NCBI GenBank assembly: GCA_964525165.1
Contig: CAZGGG010000026.1
Location: forward strand, 1-40,427
From: JAWLFI01 sp964525165
GTDB lineage: Bacteria > Bacteroidota > Bacteroidia > Chitinophagales > Saprospiraceae
DNA: 40,427 nucleotides
Direction of reading: 5' to 3'
Shown: in pieces, positions 33,168 to 39,536 of the stretch
Layout: every line of letters begins with the position of its first letter
How positions within the stretch are numbered: the stretch's first letter is position 1
The notes under the pieces: generated by a model
What the model saw: only the letters and a program-made list of their open reading frames with translations
Database searches by the model: none
What the model was told of the DNA's origin: nothing
Made by a program: the position numbers and the translations under genes

Positions 33168-33358
33168 AGGGTTATGCAATTTGGACTGATCAACAATCCA
33201 AAGGGGTTAGTAAGATTTACATTGACAGCGAATGGGCTATTCAACTGTCGGGCAATTAAGTAAAAGAAAATATTGATTGCTAGAGTGGGGTTATTTGGGG
33301 TATTGCAATGAATATGTTTCTTTTCGAATCCTCTTTTGGACTCTTTGTAATGTCTTAC
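33130..33358 (-). ncRNA. possible small RNA between the hydrolase and the 32985 operon
   Basis: The gap 32986-33481 holds no gene that I can support. On the minus strand a promoter-like pair, TTGACT (33393-33388), 17 bp, TAGTAT (33370-33365), precedes about 230 nt ending at the strong terminator. The stretch can fold into local hairpins: GAGTCC/GGATTC, GACAG..GAAT/ATTC..CTGTC, and TTGGA/TCCAA. It has no ORF of useful length. Alternatively it is a long 3' untranslated region of the hydrolase mRNA, although an AT-rich hairpin with eight T near 33403-33455 could end that mRNA first. Confidence 0.35.
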
Positions 33359-33481
33359 GTAACAATACTAAGTCATTTTTTTTGAGCAGTCAAGTATTTC
33401 TGTAAAAAAAATCAAAAAAGTTTCATTTTTCGATGTTTGACAATAAAATCAGGTTTTTTGACACAAATCTTCGATAAATGG

Positions 33482-34420
33482 TTATTCAAGTATAAAATCT
33501 TTTATAATATGAACAAGTTTTGAGTCTATTGGTCTTTCAGGATCGTTATAAGTTACAATGTTGGCAAAGCGTTCTTCAGGAGCTTGTTTGAGGACATGAC
33601 TCATGCCTTCAATAATTTCAAATCTGGCGTCCGGACGCGCTGCATATAGTTTTTCTGCCTGATCCACCCCCACTTGAATATCGTGGGAACCGTTTATTAT
33701 CAATATTTCCTGAGATAGCGCTTTAAGAATCTTGCCAGGTTCATGATGCATCCATGAAATGAGGAAAGGTTGAATGCCGGGCCGTAGTAGGTTAAGTAAT
33801 AAAGGATAGACGGTATCTACCGTTTCACCATTCTTCAGACTATCAAAAACAGGATCTGCATAAGGGCTAAGCTTTGGGGCGCTGATCGCTATTTGCTTTT
33901 TTAATATTTCGGCAATGTTTTCACCGGCACCTGCCAATGAGACATATTTTTGTACTCTTTCTCCTTCTTGTTCGCAAGCTAGCATACCGACTAAACTCCC
34001 TTGACTGTGTCCTAAAACCGTAATGGATGCATAAGAATGTTTTTCGTCCAACCATTGTAGCCAGCGTGCAGCGTCTAGTACGAAAGTATCCAGACGCATG
34101 GATTCTTCAGACATGCCTGGCACCTCGCTTTTTCCGATTCCTCTCTTATCGTACCTAAGACTGGAAATCCCATATAAGGCTAATGAGTCTGCAAGTTGGA
34201 GGAGAGCTTGAGAATTGTAGCCGGGGCTATTGCCATTATGATCCGTAGGTCCGCTCCCTGCGATCATCAAGACCACAGGACTTTTAGGGCCCATATCTTT
34301 TAACACTCCATATAGGGTTCCGGAAGGAATGGGTAGGAAAATGGTGTCTGTGTTTTGAGCCTCTGTGTATAGAGTGCAGAGCAGGAAACTTAGGATGAGC
34401 AGGGGTGTACGCATGCGCAT
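33482..34420 (-). CDS. secreted alpha/beta hydrolase
   Basis: 312-residue exported hydrolase. Signal peptide ends near TEAQ (about residue 22). Alpha/beta-hydrolase core: oxyanion region VLMIAGSGPTDHNGN, nucleophile elbow GHSQGS, catalytic Asp probably in INGSHDIQV and His in EGMSHVLK. It is like the periplasmic acyl or peptide hydrolases common in Bacteroidota; the substrate is unknown. Two ATGs (34420, 34414) are possible. An intrinsic terminator sits 25 nt upstream of the start in the sense direction, so transcription from further upstream would be reduced. Confidence 0.85.
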   Translation of the reverse strand: MRMRTPLLILSFLLCTLYTEAQNTDTIFLPIPSGTLYGVLKDMGPKSPVVLMIAGSGPTDHNGNSPGYNSQALLQLADSLALYGISSLRYDKRGIGKSEVPGMSEESMRLDTFVLDAARWLQWLDEKHSYASITVLGHSQGSLVGMLACEQEGERVQKYVSLAGAGENIAEILKKQIAISAPKLSPYADPVFDSLKNGETVDTVYPLLLNLLRPGIQPFLISWMHHEPGKILKALSQEILIINGSHDIQVGVDQAEKLYAARPDARFEIIEGMSHVLKQAPEERFANIVTYNDPERPIDSKLVHIIKDFILE

Positions 34421-34444
34421 AATTGTTTAAGGTACACCTAATGT

Positions 34445-34475
34445 AAAAAAAAGAAGCGGTGGTTGCACCGCTTCT
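34445..34475 (-). terminator. intrinsic terminator upstream of the hydrolase gene
   Basis: Perfect 10-bp stem AGAAGCGGTG/CACCGCTTCT with a 4-nt loop; on the minus strand it is followed by eight T. No minus-strand gene precedes it, so it ends either a short RNA starting near 34541 or an attenuated leader of the hydrolase. Confidence 0.85.
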
Positions 34476-34541
34476 ACTAATCCCCTGTGTGAGATTGTTG
34501 ATCTTTTCGGATGATAACCCCAAAACCCGAATCATAAATCA
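34445..34541 (-). ncRNA. possible small RNA or attenuated leader
   Basis: A -10-like TATCTTAT (34555-34548, minus strand) lies 28 nt after three phased CCAAAAAACG-type sites and would start an RNA of about 97 nt ending at the terminator 34445-34475. The ORF that could be read here runs out of frame into the hydrolase gene and has no amino-acid bias, so a leader-peptide mechanism is not supported. Confidence 0.3.
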
Positions 34542-34583
34542 ATGTAAATAAGATAATTTATTAGGGCTTTGTAGCCTTGTTTT

Positions 34584-34635
34584 CGCTATTTGGGTCTTAA
34601 ATTTCGTTTTTTGGTGGCTTTAATAGGTTTTTTGG
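34584..34635 (-). promoter_or_regulatory. three phased CCAAAAAACG-type sites, cluster A
   Basis: On the minus strand CCAAAAAACC (34635-34626), CCAAAAAACG (34614-34605) and CCAAATAGCG (34593-34584), spaced exactly 21 bp. They lie just upstream of the promoter of the LytTR response-regulator gene and match cluster B at 35398-35448. Phased direct repeats are typical of LytTR-type binding; binding by this regulator is inferred. Confidence 0.55.
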
Positions 34636-34642
34636 TAAGTTA

Positions 34643-34672
34643 TTTGCTGTATCTTAGGACGAATTATGTTTA
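34643..34672 (+). promoter_or_regulatory. promoter of the LytTR regulator gene
   Basis: TTTG (34643-34646), 18 bp, TATGTTTA (34665-34672, one mismatch to TAnnTTTG). The predicted start is about 30 nt before the ATG at 34709. Confidence 0.45.
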
Positions 34673-34708
34673 TATGTGTATTTATCCAACAAGTGAAAAG
34701 TGCAAGTG

Positions 34709-35395
34709 ATGAAGTGTCTGATTGTAGACGATGAAAAAATGGCCCGGACATATTTGGAGAAAATGTGTCAAAAGATAGAGGATCTGGAGGTAGTGGCTTC
34801 ATGTGAAAATGCGGAAGAAGCCCTTGAAATACTGGAGGAAGATAAAGTTGATATTTTATTTCTTGACGTAGAGATGCCAGGTCTCAGCGGCTTTGACCTT
34901 TTAAATTATCTGTCATACCAACCCAATGTGGTAATGACTACTTCCAATACAGAATATGCTTTCGAGGCTTTTGAGTATGATGTGAGCGACTTCCTGAAGA
35001 AGCCGTTTAATTTCCCCAGATTCCGAAAAGCAATTGATAAGATCAAATCGGAGGAGAAGCAAGTAGAAGACTCATTTTCTACAGAGGAGATTTACATCAA
35101 AGACAAGAGTAAGTTAGTCAAGGTGAAATTTGCCGATATCCTTTACATAGAAAATGTAGGAGATTACGTAAAGGTAGTGACGAAAGGGAAAAAGAATTAC
35201 ATCGTGTATGGAACGATTAAATCCTACGCTAAGAAAATGCCTGAGAAGTATTTTTTGAAAGTACATCGTTCCTACATCATCAATTTGCATGAAATCAAAG
35301 ATATTGAAGGCGGAAGTGTGGTGATTGATGGAAAGGTGATTCCCGTGTCCAGAGCTCATAAATCCCTGCTCATGGATCGCCTGAAGATTATGTGA
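34709..35395 (+). CDS. LytTR-family response regulator
   Basis: 228-residue two-component response regulator. Receiver domain 1-120: acidic pair D7-D8, phospho-acceptor D53 in LFLDVEMPG, T/S switch region MTTSNTEYAFEAFEYDVSD, and Lys in FLKKPF. A LytTR DNA-binding domain follows (about 125-228): IYIKDKSKLVKV, DILYIENVGDYVKV, YFLKVHRSYIINL, ending PVSRAHKSLLMDRLKIM. LytTR proteins bind direct repeats about two helical turns apart, and such repeats lie on both sides of this gene. No sensor kinase is adjacent, so it is an orphan here. ATG 34709 (MKCLIVDDEK) is preferred to a GTG three codons upstream. Confidence 0.93.
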   Translation: MKCLIVDDEKMARTYLEKMCQKIEDLEVVASCENAEEALEILEEDKVDILFLDVEMPGLSGFDLLNYLSYQPNVVMTTSNTEYAFEAFEYDVSDFLKKPFNFPRFRKAIDKIKSEEKQVEDSFSTEEIYIKDKSKLVKVKFADILYIENVGDYVKVVTKGKKNYIVYGTIKSYAKKMPEKYFLKVHRSYIINLHEIKDIEGGSVVIDGKVIPVSRAHKSLLMDRLKIM

Positions 35396-35397
35396 TT

Positions 35398-35448
35398 CCA
35401 AAAAACGGCTGATTCTGCCAAAAAACGAAGAAATCCTACCAAAAATCG
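35398..35448 (+). promoter_or_regulatory. three phased CCAAAAAACG-type sites, cluster B
   Basis: CCAAAAAACG (35398-35407), CCAAAAAACG (35418-35427) and CCAAAAATCG (35439-35448), spaced 20 and 21 bp, starting 3 bp after the LytTR gene. They end 20 bp before the TTGACA of the next promoter, the usual place for activator sites. Confidence 0.6.
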
Positions 35449-35468
35449 GCTAAATCGCCCCGTTTATC

Positions 35469-35497
35469 TTGACAAATGGTGGTGGGATTTGTATCTT
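35469..35497 (+). promoter_or_regulatory. promoter of the 35517 secreted-protein gene
   Basis: TTGACA (35469-35474), 17 bp, TATCTT (35492-35497). The ATG is 19 nt downstream, giving a very short leader. Confidence 0.55.
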
Positions 35498-35516
35498 ATG
35501 GTTCTAAGAAAGAGCC

Positions 35517-36095
35517 ATGAAAACCCCCTTTGCAAATATCATCGTTCTCTTACTTGTGTTGGTTAGCCTTCCACTTTCAACACAGGCTCAAGAAAGTCAA
35601 AGTTCCCACTCTGTGAGGGTTGAAATTCCCGAGTTGGGAATTTTAAATGTCATCGGTCCCCAACATTTAGACATTAACCTCAGTGAATGCCTCGAAGGCT
35701 TAGAGCCGGGACAGAATATTGTGTACAACATTTGCGAGGGTCAGGAGTGTGAGGTTTGGTTAAACTATACTTCTATCAAAGGATCAGGGGCGAATTCTCT
35801 CAAAGCGATCACGATTGAAATGCAAGGGAATTTACCTAATGGAATTCACCTAATCGCTAACGTAAATAACCCTGCCGGACAATCTACAGGAGCCACAGGT
35901 GCATCTGTAGCAACTGAGGGTCTCCACATTACCCAAACCCCTCAAAATGTCATAGAAGGAATTGGTACCGGCTGGACAGGCGTGGGTGCCGGAAATGGTG
36001 TGTTTGTGAACTACGGCCTCGAAATCCATCCTGATGCAGAAGCCATGGAAGGAAATTACGCGGTGGATATCACCTACACCATGAAAAACATCTGA
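35517..36095 (+). CDS. secreted protein resembling WxL/DUF4402-type surface proteins
   Basis: 192 residues. Signal peptide ends at TQAQ (about residue 25). The mature protein is beta-rich and Gly/Asn-rich. Its opening VRVEIPELGILNVIG and closing EGNYAVDITYTM fit the general pattern of WxL or DUF4402-like extracellular domains, but I see no diagnostic motif, so family assignment is weak. Two cysteine pairs (C59; C73 and C78 in NICEGQECEV) may form disulphides. It lies 121 bp after the LytTR regulator, behind a TTGACA promoter and three phased sites, and so is the likely regulated target. Its stop is 4 bp from that of the convergent SDR gene. Confidence 0.65.
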   Translation: MKTPFANIIVLLLVLVSLPLSTQAQESQSSHSVRVEIPELGILNVIGPQHLDINLSECLEGLEPGQNIVYNICEGQECEVWLNYTSIKGSGANSLKAITIEMQGNLPNGIHLIANVNNPAGQSTGATGASVATEGLHITQTPQNVIEGIGTGWTGVGAGNGVFVNYGLEIHPDAEAMEGNYAVDITYTMKNI

Positions 36096-36099
36096 GGGT

Positions 36100-36858
36100 T
36101 TACCGCAAATAACTGGCACCATTGACATCTATAATGCCCCCACTTAGAAAGAGTGATGGTTCGCGAGATAGAAATAGAGCCGTATGTGCAACTTCATGTG
36201 GATTTGCAACGCGGAGGAATGGAGACTCTCTTTTCAGGGCTTCCCCCCTTTCTGTTTCCAAGACTTGTCGCCCCATATCGGTTTCTACGAAACCCGGCGC
36301 AATCGCATAAACACCAATGCCGTAAGCACCTAATTTTTTGGCGAGTGACTGGGAAAGCGCATGTAGGCCTGCTTTGCTGGCCCCATATGCCGGGCTTTCA
36401 GGTTCACCGCGAAAAGCCCCCCGTGATCCAATATTGATGATTCGGCCGGACTTTTGACGCATCATAGATTGACTGATTATTTGTGTCAGTTCTGCTGCTG
36501 CCAGCAGATTTACTTGCAGGATGTGTTGCCATTGGTCTATCCAGTCTTTATTAGAGCAGGAATCAATAGGATGCTCGGTATAGATCCCTGCATTATTCAC
36601 TAGGACATCAATGGTGCCGAAAGCCTCAAGCACCTGCTGACCCAAACTATGCGCTGCTCCTGCTTCACTGAAATCTGCCGAAAAAAGCTGATGTCCTTCT
36701 CCCGGTAAGTCTTCTAACAAAGCGATGGCCTTTTCTCTGGCGCTCCGATAGTGCAGGGCCACTTGAGCGCCATCTTCAGCAAAGGCTCTGGCACATGCAG
36801 CGCCTATGCCGCGAGACGCTCCGGTGATCAGGACTTTTTGAGGGTGGGGTGGGTTCAT
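36100..36858 (-). CDS. short-chain dehydrogenase/reductase, FabG-like
   Basis: 252-residue NAD(P)-dependent oxidoreductase of the classical SDR type. Cofactor motif TGASRGIG (13-20), NNAG (about 88-91), catalytic Ser in INIGSRGAF and YGASK (Tyr and Lys), then IAPGFVETDMG and a C-terminal SGGIIDVNGASYLR. An Arg after the first beta strand pair (HYRSAREK) suggests NADPH preference. FabG-type proteins reduce 3-oxoacyl-ACP, but stand-alone paralogues often act on other substrates; nothing here decides. Upstream of the start lies the octamer repeat array (36882-36993). Confidence 0.88.
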   Translation of the reverse strand: MNPPHPQKVLITGASRGIGAACARAFAEDGAQVALHYRSAREKAIALLEDLPGEGHQLFSADFSEAGAAHSLGQQVLEAFGTIDVLVNNAGIYTEHPIDSCSNKDWIDQWQHILQVNLLAAAELTQIISQSMMRQKSGRIINIGSRGAFRGEPESPAYGASKAGLHALSQSLAKKLGAYGIGVYAIAPGFVETDMGRQVLETERGEALKRESPFLRVANPHEVAHTALFLSREPSLFLSGGIIDVNGASYLR

Positions 36859-36881
36859 ACTTGTATTTTTTTTGGTGTCGG

Positions 36882-36993
36882 TGTACTAATGATTTCATGT
36901 ATTATAGTACTGATGTACTTTTGTACTGATGATTTGGTGTACTTATGTACTCATGCATTATTGTACTGATGATTTGGTGTACGGATGTGCTAT
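36882..36993. repeat. degenerate octamer tandem array, 14 units
   Basis: Fourteen consecutive 8-bp units with consensus TGTACTGA; variants include TGATTTGG, TGCATTAT and AGTACTGA. GTAC occurs eight times, always at multiples of 8 bp. A higher 40-bp order (five units) is visible: 36921-36942 and 36961-36982 are identical over 22 bp. It lies between the SDR gene start and the small gene at 37031. The unit length is not a multiple of three and the array is not coding. Confidence 0.85.
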
Positions 36994-37030
36994 GAGTGGG
37001 GTATAGCTTCTAACTGTTGGAGCTGAAAAC

Positions 37031-37315
37031 TCAATCTTCGATGGTAACGGGTAAGGGGCCACGGGAACGAATCCATCCTCCGCCAATTTCCTCAATATTG
37101 ACATTTAAATTGTCACGAGTTTCAATATCCGTGATAGATACATCCAGTTGCTGGTCTACCAGGCGCACATTCAAACTGCCGTCTTCATTGACAGACAATA
37201 ATCCATAGGCATTGGAAGTATTTGCATGGGCTTCCGGAAACAGCTGCACGCCACGGGCTGCAATAACCACAAGACAGGCAGCGATGAGGGTCAACATACA
37301 ATTTTGGTAAGTCAT
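37031..37315 (-). CDS. small membrane-anchored protein of unknown function
   Basis: 94 residues. An N-terminal hydrophobic helix (MLTLIAACLVVIAARG, about 7-22) acts as an anchor or uncleaved signal. The remainder is short, polar and beta-prone (GLLSVNEDGSLNVRLVDQQLDVSI, then INIEEIGGGWIRSRGPLPVTIED-like end). Similar single-helix proteins occur in several phyla, but I can name no family. ATG 37315 (MTYQNCMLT) is chosen; a TTG at 37336 lies inside a hairpin. It is divergent from suhB. Confidence 0.5.
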   Translation of the reverse strand: MTYQNCMLTLIAACLVVIAARGVQLFPEAHANTSNAYGLLSVNEDGSLNVRLVDQQLDVSITDIETRDNLNVNIEEIGGGWIRSRGPLPVTIED

Positions 37316-37334
37316 TCGAAAGTAGTTTTCATTC

Positions 37335-37378
37335 AAGAATTAGGTTGAGTATTTTAGGCACTCAACAGATGAATTCTT
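37335..37378. repeat. two-tier hairpin before suhB
   Basis: Nested perfect inverted repeats: outer AAGAATT/AATTCTT (37335-37341, 37372-37378) and inner GTTGAGT/ACTCAAC (37344-37350, 37360-37366) with a 9-nt loop. No T-run follows on either strand. It ends 5 nt before the suhB ATG and lies between divergent genes, so it may be a shared operator or an mRNA structure limiting translation. Confidence 0.65.
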
Positions 37379-37383
37379 AAGAT

Positions 37384-38178
37384 ATGGAATCTATAGCCTG
37401 GTCCCAAGAAAAAGTGCTCCCCTTGCTCCGAAAGGTGGGGCGTTTTATCCTCGCTGAATTAGACCGCGTGCAGCAAAAGGATGTGATAGAAAAAGACCTC
37501 AACAGTCTGGTATCCTATGTCGATCGTCAGGCAGAAGAACAATTAGTGGAAGGATTGCAAGCCATATTTCCGGAAGCAGGATTCCTGACCGAAGAAGAGA
37601 TGGTAGCACAAACAGAAGCGGAGATCCAGTGGATTATAGATCCTTTGGATGGGACGACGAATTTCCTTTTTGGAGTGCCGTCCTACAGTATTTCCATTGG
37701 CTTGAAAGTAGATGGAGCATTGGAAGGGGGCTGGGTATATGATTTGCCTTTCGGCAAATGCTATCATGCCTTGAAGGGGAAAGGGGCTTTCAAGGAAGAT
37801 CAACGAATCCGGGTGCGCGCGAATACTCATTTTGCGGAAAGCTTATTTGCGACAGGTTTTCCATACTATGATTTTGGCCATATGCCCCAGTATATGGCTT
37901 TACTGACGGATTTAATGCAATCCTCCCGGGGTATTCGCCGATTAGGGTCTGCAGCCATTGATCTTGCCTACACCGCAGAAGGCCGCTTTGATGCATTTTA
38001 CGAATACGGCCTGAATCCCTGGGACGTAGCCGGGGGCGCCGTTTTGGTCAAAGAAGCCGGAGGGGTTGTCCTGAATTTTTCCGGTGGACAAGAATTTATG
38101 GACAGCCGACAGATCATCGCCGGTTCTACCCCGATTTGCGAGCAGTTGGTAGAGCGAACCCGCAAGTATTTCGAATGA
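37384..38178 (+). CDS. suhB: inositol-monophosphatase family phosphatase
   Basis: 264-residue Mg2+-dependent phosphatase that hydrolyses inositol-1-phosphate and similar substrates. Metal ligands: Glu in LTEEE (E70/E71), DPLDGTTNF (D86, D89) and D214 in NPWDVAGG, all in the usual places. Length is normal (about 260-270). Bacterial SuhB also binds RNA polymerase/antitermination factors in enterobacteria; that is not implied here. It is followed by an ABC-type permease after 37 bp. Substrate specificity (inositol-P, fructose-1,6-P2, PAP) cannot be fixed from sequence alone. Confidence 0.9.
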   Translation: MESIAWSQEKVLPLLRKVGRFILAELDRVQQKDVIEKDLNSLVSYVDRQAEEQLVEGLQAIFPEAGFLTEEEMVAQTEAEIQWIIDPLDGTTNFLFGVPSYSISIGLKVDGALEGGWVYDLPFGKCYHALKGKGAFKEDQRIRVRANTHFAESLFATGFPYYDFGHMPQYMALLTDLMQSSRGIRRLGSAAIDLAYTAEGRFDAFYEYGLNPWDVAGGAVLVKEAGGVVLNFSGGQEFMDSRQIIAGSTPICEQLVERTRKYFE

Positions 38179-38215
38179 ATCTTAAAAAATACCGAGCATT
38201 CCTTAACTTGTTTTC

Positions 38216-39454
38216 ATGTTAATAAGGGAACAGATAAAATTGGCCATCGATGCCCTGAGGGGAAATATGCTGAGGGCATCCCTTACCGTCCTGATCATAT
38301 CTTTCGGGATTATGGCATTGGTAGGGATTCTCACAGCCATTGATTCCATTATCTATTCGATGAGTGACAATTTCTCCTCATTGGGGGCCAATTCGTTTAA
38401 TATTCAACCCAAGAACTCAGATATCCGAACAAGACGGGGCGGTCGGGTAGATAAAGTGTCAGATCCTATAAGTTTTGCGGAAGCCTTGCGTTTTAAAGAA
38501 GATTTTGACTTTCCATCGAAAGTATCGGTTTCCTTCAGCGCCCGTTCGAATGTAGTTGCCAAATTTGAGGACGAAGAAACCACCCCTACCATGCGATTGT
38601 TCGGAGCAGATGAATATGAGATGGATTTATACGGTCTCGAAATTGAATCGGGACGCTATTTCAGCCCCACGGAATTAAAATACGGAACGCCGGTCGCTGT
38701 GATTGGGTCCGGTATAGTACGAAAGCTATTCGAAGGCAAAGCAGAAAAGGCTTTAGATCAGGGCGTGATTGTGGATGGAAGGAAGTTTTTGGTGATCGGA
38801 ACCATCAAATCCTCCGGGCAAAGTATCAATCAGAGTTCTGATAATAATATTCTAATTCCCTTGCTCCGTGCGAAGATGATTTATGGCACCAGCCGCACCA
38901 ACTATAAAGTAGCTGTAGCGACACCTACCGCTGACTTGTTGGATGATGCCATATCTGAATCCATAGGTTTGATGAGAGTGGTTCGAGGCTTACGTCCGGA
39001 ACAAGAGAACGATTTTGAGATTCGGAAAAGTGATGATTTGATTGAAACCATCAAGGAAAATACGGTCAAAATACGTTTGGGTACTATAGCCATAGGCATT
39101 ATGACCATTTTAGGTGCAGCCATTGGTTTGATGAATATTATGTTGGTATCCGTAACGGAACGGACGAAAGAAATCGGTATCGTGAAAGCCATTGGAGCGG
39201 CTCGTTCGGATATTTTGACACAGTTTTTGATGGAAGCCGTGTTCATTTGCATTATGGGAGGAATCGTCGGAATTGTTTTGGGAATACTGATCGGTAATAT
39301 CGTGACCTTACTCATTGGTGGGAGCTTCATTATTCCCTGGTTGTGGATGACTATGGCCCTTGTCATTTGTGTGGTCGTCGGCTTGGTTTCCGGCATGTAT
39401 CCGGCGATCAAGGCAGCTTCCCTGGACCCCATTGAAGCATTGCGACACGAATAG
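38216..39454 (+). CDS. MacB/FtsX-type ABC transporter permease
   Basis: 412-residue inner-membrane permease with the MacB topology: TM1 (about 18-43, LTVLIISFGIMALVGILTAI), a large periplasmic domain (about 45-280), then three TM helices (about 285-312, 335-362, 375-402) with the FtsX-family motif TERTKEIGIVKAIGA before the second and MYPAIKAASLDPIEALRHE at the C-terminus. Family members work as mechanotransmitters with a LolD/MacB-like ATPase to extrude lipoproteins, peptides or drugs. No ATPase or membrane-fusion gene is adjacent, so the partner must be encoded elsewhere. Function beyond this is open. Confidence 0.88.
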   Translation: MLIREQIKLAIDALRGNMLRASLTVLIISFGIMALVGILTAIDSIIYSMSDNFSSLGANSFNIQPKNSDIRTRRGGRVDKVSDPISFAEALRFKEDFDFPSKVSVSFSARSNVVAKFEDEETTPTMRLFGADEYEMDLYGLEIESGRYFSPTELKYGTPVAVIGSGIVRKLFEGKAEKALDQGVIVDGRKFLVIGTIKSSGQSINQSSDNNILIPLLRAKMIYGTSRTNYKVAVATPTADLLDDAISESIGLMRVVRGLRPEQENDFEIRKSDDLIETIKENTVKIRLGTIAIGIMTILGAAIGLMNIMLVSVTERTKEIGIVKAIGAARSDILTQFLMEAVFICIMGGIVGIVLGILIGNIVTLLIGGSFIIPWLWMTMALVICVVVGLVSGMYPAIKAASLDPIEALRHE

Positions 39455-39483
39455 ACATTCTGACCTCCTGCAGTTCCATGCAT

Positions 39484-39512
39484 TTTGCGGAAGCAAATAA
39501 TTCTGTTATATA
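39484..39512 (+). promoter_or_regulatory. possible promoter of the symporter gene
   Basis: TTTG (39484-39487), exactly 19 bp, TATATA (39507-39512); the -7 element keeps only the TA of TAnnTTTG. The ATG is 25 nt downstream. Confidence 0.3.
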
Positions 39513-39536
39513 GCGAAGGGTCCTAAATCCTTTATC

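Noticed and set aside
33174..33263. 29-codon plus-strand ORF (MQFGLINNPKGLV...)
   Set aside because: No promoter or family resemblance; it is antisense to the small-RNA candidate and overlaps no conserved signal.
34473..34535. leader-peptide attenuation of the hydrolase gene
   Set aside because: The ORF before the terminator (MIRVLGLSSEK...) shows no run of any one amino-acid codon, does not stop before the hairpin and gives no antiterminator pairing that I can find.
36882..36993. CRISPR array
   Set aside because: The units are contiguous octamers without spacers, and no cas genes are present.
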